Shown here: positions 24,549 through 36,051 of the stretch, one piece after another
Layout of the letters: the number at the start of each line of letters is the position of its first letter
How positions within the stretch are numbered: the stretch's first letter is position 1
NCBI GenBank assembly: GCA_038503065.1
Contig: JBCAMK010000009.1
Span: 62,001 to 126,000 of the forward strand
Direction of reading: 5' to 3'
Origin: Paragyromitra xinjiangensis
Lineage: Eukaryota > Ascomycota > Pezizomycetes > Pezizales > Discinaceae
DNA length: 64,000 nt
Translations under genes and position numbers: made by a program
The notes under the pieces: generated by a model
What the model saw: only the letters and a program-made list of their open reading frames with translations
The model's database searches: none
Told to the model about the DNA's origin: nothing

Positions 24549-27500
24549 GGCCAACAACGAGCAAGATGAAGCTTTTGAATTGAGGGCACCGGGAAAAAGT
24601 GGACTGAGGACATCTCCTGATATCTACAGCGAATATAACGAGAACAGAGTGAATTTATGGATCTAGGTTTACTAAAACCGCTATTTGAAATCTGACGTTA
24701 TTAAAGTGTCATATCGGGATCTTGAGCTCGGTTGCTAGTACACGGGGTCACGCCGCTTTCGGGTAGGGTTAGGGGTGCTGTGGAATCCGCGTTTATTTTC
24801 AACCGCTTCCGGCTGTCCGGCCAACAACCTTCGCGCGCCAACTCAGCCGTTCTACCGGCACCGATCTCCGTCGCCGATACTCCGTCTCTCTAACACCGAA
24901 AAATTTTACTTCATTAGCATGGTTCTTGGCAGATTATGTTCGTTTTCTAGTCCTAATTCGCGATTGAGCAATCTATGGCTGGAGACCCTGGAGAGAACCG
25001 GGTCATTTTCTCAAGTGTCTATTTATGAGTGGCATTCCGATACTGGAACTGTCACAGCCTGGCTACGGACTCCAGAACCTCAATACCTCAGAAACTTTTA
25101 AGCAGTGCTACAAATCCCACATGGCACAAAGGTTGTTGGGGGTTGCCAGAAGCTCGCCCACAACAAATTACCACGGACCCAGTTACTTGGTTACACAATC
25201 ACAGCAATGACACTTACCTTTAAATAGTAGGCATCACAGTAAGGTTCGGAATCAGCGAGGTGATAACCATGCCATTATCTTAGGGTTTGCTAGTTTTGAG
25301 GCAGCGGGATTTATCTTAGTAACCATCCAGATGTCATCTGGATCTTTTATGGAAAAATTTCTAGAATTTTATCTGTTACACGTAAAGACTGGGATTCAGG
25401 ATGAACAAATGGGCAAAGGGCAAGCTGCAAGAATCGCACTGGGGATAAACATAGTATATGCACTTGTGAAGAAATGAGTATGCGCTTAATAAATTATCTA
25501 TCTAAATGTAGTAGTATGAACTTGAGATGAGGGATGCAATATGAACGAGTGAGCAACTTATCGGAATAGAACGGACTGAGGAGCGCTAAATGATGAGCGG
25601 AAACAAATATATATCTAAGCTTACTAGAAAGAGGGTTGATACTTTTACTAGATATCGTGCTCATCATAATGTCACAAGTAGTTTAGTCAGATACTTGTGG
25701 TTGTCATAACCCCCATCTCCATATCCATTCAACTTGCCCGCCACCCCCTGCAATTATTTGCCGCCATGACTTCATCCTGTCATTTAATTTCTAGACATCA
25801 ATATTCCAGTGATGCCCAGGCAATTCTATACAAACTAGGCTAACTGGCGGGTATCGGGCTCGGCTATGTCTCCGAAAAACTAGTGTGAAGCGCTCGGTTC
25901 TGATTTACCGGGTCAGTAATCATGTTCCGCTTACCGGCTCGTTGGGAGAACTTTTTCCAAGTTCAAATTGCGCGTCAGTTTGTAGGGAATAATTTGATCA
26001 TGATCTGTTGGGCGATTTTGGACCCGCGTTCGGCCGTCGGCCCAAAGTGTATGATAACTTGGCACCAAAACAAAAAAAACAATTATATCCCACGGCTACC
26101 GTTCAAGAAGCATTGGGGCTGGCCTGAAATTTTCCATAATAAGTGTTGGTCAAGTTTTGGGCTGGTGTGGGGTATCATGAAGATCATCAAATATCACTCA
26201 GTGCTACCCCTATTTCTCCATCACGGCTCCAAAATAGTCTATCTGTAAGCTTGAGTCATCGAGAAGGTTGAACTTGGGATACCTACAAGACTACACAAAT
26301 AGCCTTGACATATTCGAAAGTGATGACTTGTCAATTCATTAGAGCTCCTACGGATCTAATTACATAGTCCTAGGATCAGCACTGGCCTAGACTCCGAGAT
26401 CTCGCACTAATAGTTCTTTCGATTTGGAATCTAATTGACCCCCATTGCCGGTTTCTTGCGGCAGTTAGAAGCAGAAAAGCTTCTCCCGGGCGGGCTGGCC
26501 CGCATGAAACACTAACAAATGATGTCGATGCATTGACATCAACTGTCTTCTGCGCAGCTGTTTCTAAGCACTTTAGCTAAAGGGATAGATCATATTGTGA
26601 TAACCGTTACGTAGCTTCTGGTGCTACATATTAACCACTCTGAAGCGAATGGAATGTGGGGACTAATAAGATATGCCATGAGAGATTTGGCCTTTTCTTT
26701 AGGTGGCTTCTGCCGCTAGGAAAGCTTCATGGTTCGGAAATTTTCCAGAAATTTTCTTATTCTAGCGAGTTTCGAGTGTCCTGTTGTCAGGTGTAGTGGT
26801 AATTTCCGGCACTTTTCTTCGATCTCCCCGGAGAAATGTCCAGCTTCTCAGTAATGGGCATTGCCGTCTTTCAATCTTACGATGGAAAACCCCAATCAAA
26901 GCAAACCAAGTGTGTCCGCATCTGCCTTTGGTAAAAAAGATCTTAGTGGAATCCAAATTTTCTCCCTTTGCTGCCAGATCGAGCCCCACGCCTCTCTGTT
27001 ACCTATTCAAATCCAGCATTGAAATCCTCTAGCAGTAATCACATAATTGGGTGTTGTGTTATGAAGTTCCCGTTCCGGTTGCCCAAGTCACTTCATCGCT
27101 GGTTTCGAATGTAATATCGGCTTTCTTCTTTGGAACTAGTTGCATCAAGACCCACGGCTGTGGCAAATTAAAGAGCGCTGCATCCCCATTTGCATCAAAG
27201 TGCACGGTTCGCACCCTTCCTACTGTCTGTGAAGCTTCAGTATATGCGTATGCATAGTAAACTGCACCTTATGATATCATCACCTGCCTTGACTGATCGT
27301 GAGAGCTTTGACCAGAAGTAGTCAAGAGGTGTAGGAATCAGTGCCATGCAGCAGCCGGGTAGAAGGTTATCCGGCTTGGGCTGTGGAAAGTACTAGAAGG
27401 GCGTTTCTGAGCCAAGAGGAGCCTACTGGATGGTAAATCGCGGGTGAATAGACATGGGTTCAGAAGATCCACGTTCCTGCGTTCTTTACTGCCCAGGGAC

Positions 27501-28108
27501 GCGTTAGGACTTCCTTTCATCCTGATCCTGCAATGGTGGAGCCTTAGCTATTGCTTCCTAGCTCAAATTCTACAATCTTAGCTCAAGCTAAGGGGATCTA
27601 TAACGGGCTTCCGGACTGAAGACGATGTGGGCTTTCCCAAGGTCTAGAGAACCTGTGGAAGAAACCATTAGCTGCAGGGTTGAGAGCTTCTCGCGTGTCA
27701 TTTCGCGATTAGGTAGAACTTTCCCCCCACTTAAGTAAGATCAACATGCAGTTCTACACCTTCAGAGTGGGCTGATTGCTGCGTGGGATCGATTGGGGTG
27801 AAGATAGGTTAAAATCCAGTTACCGTAATATTGCGCTCGAGGTTATTCTCAAAACTCCTGACAATTGCCGTCCACTGTTTGTGGTTCTTTTCTTTCTTTT
27901 GCTTATGGCACGTCATCAATTATCACCCACGTTGAATACCAAGCAGCTATGGTTTCAATGCTGCTATGGGTAAAAGCCGTTCAATGGCCATCAAATATCA
28001 TTTGTGGTGATTCGTGACCACTGGCGTGGTTTGGGACATTTGAGTTTCACATAAGCGATATTTCTGCAGTTTCACGCTAGGTAGGCTGGGGGCGAAGTTG
28101 AGATCTAC
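24549..28108. other. Gene-poor region, one orphan exon-like frame
   Basis: About 3.5 kb has no full gene. I see no conserved domain on either strand. The only stretch that reads like protein is on the minus strand at 27,059-27,268 (listed separately). The rest may be degraded repeats. Confidence 0.5.
27059..27268 (-). pseudogene. Orphan exon-like coding fragment
   Basis: The minus-strand frame encodes about 69 residues and ends in TAA. It reads like ordinary protein (TVHFDANGDAALF, then FETSDEVTWATGTG) but has no ATG. A possible acceptor (CATAAG) lies at its upstream edge. I could not find matching upstream exons, so it may be the last exon of a decayed gene or a chance frame. Confidence 0.28.
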
Positions 28109-29968
28109 CTACACTCTCAACTTCTCGAGTTCATCCACCACCCTCCAAGCAAATGCTTTCAATGCTTCACCCTCATCCCAATCTCCTTTCTCCTCTGACG
28201 CTAAACACTCTTCAACAACACGCTGATACGTAGCACCACACTTCCCGCCTAACTCCTTCGCCCACCCGTTCAGCAATCGATCTTGCCACACTTCCGGTGT
28301 GTATTTGTCCTGCCACAGGCTATCCAAGCGGCACCATAGACCGATCTCGAGGAGGACACAGCCGAGAGCATAGGCGTCATAGGCCTGTCTAAAACGTGGT
28401 CGTTTCGCTGGATTTGAAGCTACGGAGTCTGTGTGTGGGGTTTGTATGTAGTCTGGATGCCAGTATAGCTTTGCAGGGTGTTCAGGATGGGAATTCATGG
28501 ACTCGGAGACTTCATTTGGGGCGTTGGGGCGGGCGTATTCAAATCCTGATAGATAAAGTAGATACGGTAGATGCAATGTGGGAGTTGGAGAGGCCTTGAG
28601 ATATTTGAAAAATAGCACGTTATAGGAACGGAAATCTTTGTGTAGCCATCCCGCAGAGTGGAGTTCAAGGATCGCACGGGAAAGAGCTCGTGCAAGGGTA
28701 AATCTTTCTCCTAGAAGTGGTAGTTTTGATTCCCCGAGCAGAGCGTAGAGCGAGACTGGAGGGTTGGCGCTTTCAGGGGTGGTATCAACGGGTGGTGACG
28801 GTGATTGTAGCAAGGGAAGTCGATATACAAAACCGATACGAGGGTTATTAGGATAGGTCGTATCATCGAACCATCCAAGGCACTCGAGTAGTCTAACATC
28901 TGTTGGTTTGGATTTTACGTGCAACAGGCGTGCGAGGTCGTCAATACGAGAAAACATCTGTTGGGTTATATTAGTCGGCATATTGTCATACGGCTTCCAT
29001 TCTATCAACACATCGACGGATTCTGGAGATGCTCGCGAAGGGTAATAACTGCCGATTATCCTTGAGTGTGTGGTGTGAGGGTCGTTTGAAGCCGGAGATG
29101 AGAAATTCTTCGCGAATCTAATAGAACTTGGTACCAATTCGAGGCTTTGGTTGGCGTTCTCATGTGTTATCCAAGGTTTTATCTCCTCTATACTAAGCTT
29201 AAGAGATTTTAAGCTCGCCGTTTCCTGCAGCCTAGGGTATCCTTCCGAGGCAACCTCTTCAATTGTATGCAGTTCTTTCGCTTCTTCCATGTATGACAGG
29301 ATTTCCGACGGTAGTGCGCGGTCGAGTGATGCCTGCGTGGTTGGAGGCAGAAGTGCAAAGAGCCTATCGTTGAAGTCTTTAAGGTCTTTAATGAGTAGTG
29401 TAAATGCGGATTTGTTGTTAATTGACCAGCGTAGCTTCTTGATAAGAGAAAGTGACTGTTTAAAGTCTCTATCGTTGACTGCTGTGGACTTCCAGGGATA
29501 TAAGAATGACTCGATGATTTGAAAAGGCGCGAAAGTATCAGTTCGGGGCTAACATGTTAAATTTCAACTGTTAGCAACTTTTGTATACATTCGGCATCAG
29601 TATTAGTTGATCCCCACCCGCGGGGTCCTCACCTGCAAGGTCAAATCCACAGCCTTCAGTCCGAACCGTGATTTAAGCATCTCTGTGTTCGTCAGAGTAT
29701 CGATAATTTGCACTAGCACCCCTCTGAATATCTCAGCCAATCCCGCACTGTTGTTTAGTTGTTCCCCAAGCTGCGGGCTATAGGTCGAGCTTTGCGAGAA
29801 TCCCCAGCTGCGACCCCACAGTATAAAACGGGCTTCTTCGATGCGAAGTTTCCAGTAGAGAGTTTTAGTGTCTTTGCTTGCTGCCGCTGCATCTGAAAAG
29901 ACACTATAGCATTCGGTGGCAGTTTTGAAAAGGTCAAAGACTCGGATGACAGAAAGTATTACTTCCAT
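28109..29968 (-). CDS. HeLo-domain (prion-inhibition and propagation type) protein with kinase-like C-terminus
   Basis: There are two exons, 29,968-29,633 and 29,548-28,109, with an 84-base phase-0 intron (GTGAGG..TTAG, with GCTAAC upstream of the acceptor), giving 591 residues. Residues 1 to about 200 resemble the HeLo domain of fungal HET-S-like proteins: an amphipathic N-terminus (VIRVFDLFKTATECYSVF), YWKLRIEEARFILWG, and KLRWSINNKSAFTLLIKDL followed by NDRLFALLP. The rest is a divergent protein-kinase fold: an invariant-lysine-like IEWKPY near residue 297, the catalytic-loop-like LHKDFRSYNVLFF near 414-426, and YDAYALGCVLLEIGLW. The DFG aspartate is not obvious, so it may be a pseudokinase. 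In known cases HeLo domains act at membranes in heterokaryon incompatibility; that role here is inferred. It is divergent from the kinase-ankyrin gene about 340 bases away. Confidence 0.85.
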
Positions 29969-30309
29969 GACTTTTCATGTTCGAGGAACATGTATAGATG
30001 ATGTGCATGTAGTTACCTATGGGAGTTGAGGCTGAACTGTGTCTCTTTAGGCAAGTGGGGAGGGGAATCGGCAGCCTTTGTAACACAACAATCTTATCAA
30101 GATTAGATTGTTGGCGTCCGTATCCACCCCACTCGACAATCTGGCCCTGCCTGTGAAGAAGTGAACGATGGAAAGCTCCAGGTTCTTTCAAATATAAGCA
30201 CCTCCTTCGAAACTGCAGTGAGCAATGCTCAATCCAAGGATGAGATCCCGTCAGCAGGGTCTTTTCTGACTCTTTTCTCTAACCACTTACCTCTGGCAAC
30301 AGTCCCCAG

Positions 30310-33300
30310 CGATTGATTTATTCCACCTGGGAACCGAAGCATTCTATGGGGCTCTTAGCACTCTCGGCCAGGGCGCCACGTTCACGGTTAAGCGTTTCAA
30401 ATACACTGGGGGGCGCAGCAAGTATTGTGCACTAAAAAGATTACGGCTATCCTCACGTCTCGATAAGTCGACGAAACCGCAGGCAGTTATTTTGAAGATT
30501 CAATCTTTGATGTTACCCGCACTTCGGGTTCGTGAAAACATAGTGGACCTACTGGGGCTTGGTTGGGAGAATGATTATAACTTTCCTGATATATCCTGGC
30601 CGATTCTGATCCTCGAGTATGCAGACTTGGGTAACCTTGCTAGTTATCGAGAGCGCCGGCTCACGTTGCGATACAGTACGAAGAAGAGTATCTGTTTGGG
30701 CATTGCCCTCGGGTTGACCGCTCTCCACAACAATGGGGTATGCCATGGGGATGTTAAATCCGAGAATGTGCTACTCTTTTCGCACGCAAGGGAGAGGTAT
30801 TATCGCTAAACTCGGAGATCTCGGGTTTTCGTTTGCAAGTTCTCATGCCACCGATCTTGAGAGGAAAGTCAAACTCCCTAGTGAAACATTACCTTGGAAT
30901 GCCCTAGAACATCGCGAAGAGGTCTTAGTAATGATGCTCAAGTACACCGACATTTATTCCTACGAACTAATGTTATAGAGAGTCATGATTGACAGAAATA
31001 ACTCATGCGGTTGCCTGTGCCTATCCTGAGGGGGATTCACCACCGGAAGATGACTTCTTCGCCATTTTTTTCTCAGAACGTGCGGAAGAAGCACGAAGGC
31101 CGAAAGAAGATATCACAGAAGAGCTGAAGGACTCGGATAGTCTCGTCTCTCTCGTTCAGCTTTCCTTATTCCGGAGGCGAGCGATAATTGGAGTAATAGA
31201 TATTTGCCCGTTTCTGCATGAAGTCATTGCGGTAACAAACGCAACGCTTTGTAAGGGCCTAACGAAAAGGAGTTTAGAATTAGTGATCCAGGCTTTGAAT
31301 TTCACCCGGGGTGAGCGGGAATACGACGAAAGGTAAACAATGAAGTACTCTTTAAAGATTTTAATAGGTATGAAGTGTTGATATCTATTTCTTTCAGCAA
31401 CATACCTTATATTCCGGGTGACTTGAAGGATTCTCGCCCTCTTGTGAAGGATAGGAATGAGGGTGAAAAGGAACCCTTTGGTTTTTCTGCGGTAAGTATA
31501 GTCGAAATTCTCCCACTATTAGACCCATTAATATTTATGAGAGGCCATACTAGTAAACCCTTAAACTCTAGTCGGAATTCGACCTTAGGGCCCCATATAC
31601 TACCGTACCAAATATCCAACGGGATATAATCCAAGAGCTTGAAACCTTTGGACTTCAAACAGCAGCACTCCAACACCCAAGGCCCGAGGATGGAAATATC
31701 TTCCGTACCCTATTCAAATGCCACCTTTTTGGCATCGGTTCTCACGCCCGTCCAAATTTAAATAGAGCTTTATTTTGGTTGTTAAAGGAAGTTAGATTGT
31801 TTAGCAGATATCCATCTCCCGAAGGCATACCCAGGGTAGTGGTGCAGCAGTTGATTCCACTCAAGAGGATTTGTGAAGCGTTGGACCCGCAAACCATCAA
31901 GATGACCCTGGGGAATTTGACCTGTTGTGCGCAGCTTGGGGGTTTTCTGGCTTGGGAGGACTTAGAGATAGGGTTTCCGGACGCTTATTCAGCCGCATTG
32001 AAACGATTTCGGACTATTTTTGGTGGTTTTACACCAAAGATTAGCCGTTGCAATCAGACTGAAGTAGAGCTTCAGACGGATATCGCTATGTTGAAGGCGA
32101 TACGTATATCGGATATGCGTACCCATCCTGCAGATACTGCAGAGTTGAAGCAAATAAAAAACAATATCTGGGAGGCAGTAAAGATGCTATTACACAACTA
32201 CATGTATACAACCTACGGTAAGCTCGAGTATGTCACGATGATACTCGAGATCTGTGACCCCAAGGAGATCAACTCTCGTAATGCCGATGGAGAAACTCCA
32301 GTATTCCAAGCCTGTCATGCTGGATACTTGGAGGTTATAAGGGAGTTGGTCGAGAAAGATGTAGATGTCACCATCCTCGCACATAATGGAGAAACCTGTT
32401 TGCAATGGATCGTGTCTTTTGACGCTGACCAAGTCCTGGAGATGGCAGAGCTTCTGATTAAGCATTCAGCAAACTTGAAGGCTCATGCAAAATGGAATAT
32501 ACCTTTGATACAAAGAAGTCTGTATTTGGGCTGTTGTGCTGGGGCTCTACTTCATCGAGCAGTTTCCTTGAAGAGAAGTGGCCGTTGCAGCCCTTTTGAA
32601 GTTCGGAAGTGACCCCTTGGCACATGATAGAACTGATTCGCTATCTTTAGCTCCGATTTCCACTCCGCTCCTGATGGCTACGACGTGTCATTTGACGAGA
32701 ATTCTTCAGCTTCTCCTCGAGTCTTCCAAATGCAGCGCGGAATATCGTGTTGACGAAACGGGGAAGTCGCTTCTTTGGTATGCTATTGCATCCTCCAGAC
32801 CGCCCGTGTTTAATCATACCAAACACCAGTACCGCATGATTCTTCATGGAAGAGCGTATCGGCAAGCTAAAAGAAACACTGTGAGCCTATTCCATCACTA
32901 CGGCGCCGATCTCGGTGATCTATATACCGATATATATGGAAACAAAGTAACAGCTTTGCAAGTTGCTGTCCAAGAGGATGGCTTTGATACGGCTCAGTTG
33001 TTGCTGGAGTTGTATTCCCCGGGGGACATTCCGAAAATTCTTAGCACGTGGTTTGGAGAACACGGATTTACTCCACTCTACTATGCTTTGATCAATGGGG
33101 ATAAAGAAATCTTTACACTTCTCCTCGAGGCTGGCGCCGACGTCTGCCAAAGCATATCCGATATTTCCGCCCATTTTCAAGTTAGCGGCACAGACCTAAA
33201 ACCCGCTTATGAGGTCTATGGGCACGACACCTATCTTCATCACTGTACCAGATATCGAGAAGAGGAGGATCTCTTTTTTTTATCAGCGAGCTCATCCACC

Positions 33301-33829
33301 GACGAGCCGTAATTGATGCTCCCGATATCAACGGCCATACTCCTTTTACCCTAGCAGTGATGCAAGGTAATTTCCTCTTTGCCCAATATCTCTACCGAAT
33401 CCACGGTGCAGACCCTATGGTAGTTCTTCCATCTTATGGGCGGACGCTTCTGGGTGATCTCTCAGCGCAAAGAGACGAAATCCCATATTCACAAGTCCAG
33501 TACTTGATCGAAAAGACGGGGAGTGAGGTCGATGGCCGTTCGCAGGTAATTACTAACCCGAAGGTAAACCATACCGTCTTCCATATGGTGTCATATCTCA
33601 ACAATAAACGCCAACTTAGCGACTCTGGTGTGCGTTCCGCGCTAAATTTGTTGCTTAAACCAATTCTGTACAATTACTGGATTCCAACCCTGATCATACA
33701 GCACTGGATCTTGCGGTGATGACACAGAATTGGAAGGCGATTATAAGACTAGTAGAGGCCGAGGCGAATCCATCTGGTGGAAGTTCTTTGTTGTTTGCTC
33801 GGACTGCGGCTAAGTTGGATCCGCCTTGA
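30310..33829 (+). pseudogene. Protein kinase-ankyrin repeat gene, broken by several lesions
   Basis: One gene can be followed through shifting frames. The kinase part has a glycine loop (GQGATFTV), CALKRL with the ATP-site lysine, the catalytic loop HGDVKSENVLLF and KLGDLGFS (DLG in place of DFG). A linker follows with two clean introns at 31,333-31,397 and 31,492-31,571. Ankyrin-type repeats come next (NADGETPVFQACHAGYLEVI, HGFTPLYYALINGDKEIF, INGHTPFTLAVMQGN) up to the TGA at 33,829. Lesions seen: frame breaks near 30,790, 31,000, 32,570, 33,285 (at a T8 run) and 33,660, and an in-frame TAG at 30,976 where kinases usually have Trp. The first exon is not located; an acceptor CCCCAG sits at 30,308. 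It could be a recent pseudogene or, in part, homopolymer sequencing error. Confidence 0.75.
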
Positions 33830-35079
33830 GCGGAAGCGAGGTGGAGGCAGCTTTCTCTAGATATCCTGCGATTTTTGGGAGTATTTTACTTCTGAAAAGG
33901 AAGGTGGGGAATCGGGAATGACCGAACTGGAGAGTGAGATGAGGGGTTAGTCAAATTTCTTTGAATTAAGCACTCCCGCCTCTGCCCGCATAAGTTTCCT
34001 ATACCTTTCCTGTTTATCAATTGCATCGGATCTTAGGATTCCCGCTGATGAATTGATTCTTTGCTTACGCATGATAGATATGCTAGTAACGGGTGGGTTT
34101 TGGTGATGGGTTTCGACTAGCAGATGGTGATTAACCTTATGCAAAGCCGGCGAAGCTCATTAGACAGCAGCATTCATTGGCCCAAGCAGACTCCTATCTC
34201 GGAGTGGTGTACGAAGTAGTGTTCACCATTGCTTAGAAGGATTGCCATCCCTTTTCCTTCTCGAAAATCTTATGGATCTGATTATGGCGGTAGGCCTGTG
34301 TCTTTATCGTAGTTGGATTGGTTGTCAAGTGATCATGAGAAGGTCAATGGTTTATGGTTTTTTGTCAGAGATTGGCAGCGTCAGGTTGCGGGATTCATAA
34401 TATATGGCAACTAACAAATTTAGACATGCTAGCAGCTATATTTGTGCCTTTAAATTTATGGTGATGGCATACAGCATTTTTTTATATCAACGATACTTCG
34501 TTTTGTTGCCAATTCTCTAGATCTCACGTACGCTTTACTCCGAGTTACCAGCTTTGGTCGACTTGATATGGGTACCCCTCCCCACCGTAGCAGAACTTAT
34601 TTTATTTAGGTACGTGTCAGCTAAAAATTGTGATGATTGGAATATTGATAGTATACAGATTGGTGCTCTTGGCATCTTTCTTATTACTTCTCACCACGTT
34701 ACAAGCCCCGCTATTGATTCGTCGGGGTTAATTACATGTAGCTTGAGCTTAAGCTTAGGTTTAATTTTTACGGTATATATGGCTCCAGCCCCCGCACTTA
34801 CATCTAGGGTTGTGTCTTGGTATTGAGACTACGTTGGTTGCCTGGAAGTTGGTTGCCTAAACTTTTCTGTGGTACGCGCCTGAATGTTGGTTGCCTGAAT
34901 TTTCTCGTTTGATATCCGGATGCCAGTTACATGCATAGACTTGCTGTGTTTGATCCCATTCATCACGGGAGAAATCGTTTATCCATGCTGAAGGGCTCTA
35001 AGGTAGCATTTTTCCCAGCCAACGCTAAACACCATCAACTGCCTTCCAAACTTCCCCCTACTTTATCGATAGGTTTAAT
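33830..35079. other. Intergenic region
   Basis: About 1.25 kb is without a supportable gene. A short imperfect tandem of GTTGGTTGCCTG occurs three times between 34,832 and 34,900. The last 100 bases before 35,080 would hold the SET gene promoter. Confidence 0.5.
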
Positions 35080-36051
35080 ATGGCTCTTCAATCTATCACC
35101 TTGTACAAAATGGTACCTATCCCAGGCTGTGGACTTGGAATGGTTGCGACATCGCCTATAAAAACAGGAAGTTTAATAATTTCAGAGCCGCCTCTTTTCA
35201 CTATCGAAGATGGCTCATTAGAGAGCGCACGAATGACCTCGATAGCAGCGAAACTGCGAGCATTATCAAAAGACCAACAGCGAGTCTTCTTTTCCTTACA
35301 TAATGCTTATGGACAACAGATTTCGCCATTGCTTGGTATCGTGAAGACCAATGCCCATGCTCTCGGGGTTCGTTCAACAGGGTTCGGCGTCTTCCCCGAA
35401 TGCTCCCGCTTCAACCACAGCTGCACCCCGAATGCAATATATTCATGGCAGAGTGCCCGTTCTAGAGAAGAAATCTATGCCGTGAAGGATATCGTAGAAG
35501 GAGAACAAATCACGGTCAATTATCTCGGCGAGCGTATCAACCAGACTCGCAACGACCGTCGATCCACATTGCTACGTTCCTGGCAGTTCAACTGCCAGTG
35601 CGATGTCTGCGGGAAATCAGAGAGGGAGGTCAAATTTAGTGATGCCCGGCGAAAGGGACTTGCTATGATGGACGAAGAAGTGGGCGCTGGAGTGCTCATC
35701 ATGTTTGATCCGGCTAGAGCGTTGGATTACTGCAGAAGAATTCTTCAGTTGTATCAAGAGGAGGGCTTGATTGGGGCTTCGTTTTATAGAACTTATTATG
35801 ATGCTTTTCAAATATGCGTCACACATGGGGACCTGGCTCGCGCTAGCGCTTTTGCTGCGCTGGCGGTAGAGATGCAGGAGCTTTGCGAAGGGAAAGGAGC
35901 TACAGGTGTTGAACGTATCGAGCCATTTGTGGAACATCCTGAAAGCCATCGACTTGCGGGAATGTCTAGCGAATGGGAATCAACAACCGAGTCTACAAGA
36001 AAAATAGGTAGCGATGGGTTTGAAGAGTGGTTGTGGAGTAGGGTAGAGTAA
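35080..36051 (+). CDS. SET-domain protein (SMYD-like lysine methyltransferase family)
   Basis: The single-exon frame encodes 323 residues from the ATG at 35,080. SET signatures are in order: an N-terminal GCGLGMVATSPIKTGSLI block (about residues 16-33), the RFNHSCTPNA motif at 110-119 forming the SAM/pseudoknot region, GEQITVNYLGE at 141-151 with the conserved tyrosine, and a post-SET zinc-binding CQCDVC around 172-177. This layout is typical of small fungal SET proteins that use S-adenosylmethionine to methylate lysines. The substrate, histone or not, cannot be told. There is no MYND zinc finger between the SET halves; a predicted helical insert occupies the region after residue 45. The C-terminus is charged. 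The frame is intact despite decayed neighbours. Confidence 0.88.
   Translation: MALQSITLYKMVPIPGCGLGMVATSPIKTGSLIISEPPLFTIEDGSLESARMTSIAAKLRALSKDQQRVFFSLHNAYGQQISPLLGIVKTNAHALGVRSTGFGVFPECSRFNHSCTPNAIYSWQSARSREEIYAVKDIVEGEQITVNYLGERINQTRNDRRSTLLRSWQFNCQCDVCGKSEREVKFSDARRKGLAMMDEEVGAGVLIMFDPARALDYCRRILQLYQEEGLIGASFYRTYYDAFQICVTHGDLARASAFAALAVEMQELCEGKGATGVERIEPFVEHPESHRLAGMSSEWESTTESTRKIGSDGFEEWLWSRVE

Noticed and set aside
24755..24776. Telomere-like GGGTAGGGTTAGGGG
   Set aside because: Only one or two imperfect TTAGGG units, inside ordinary sequence.
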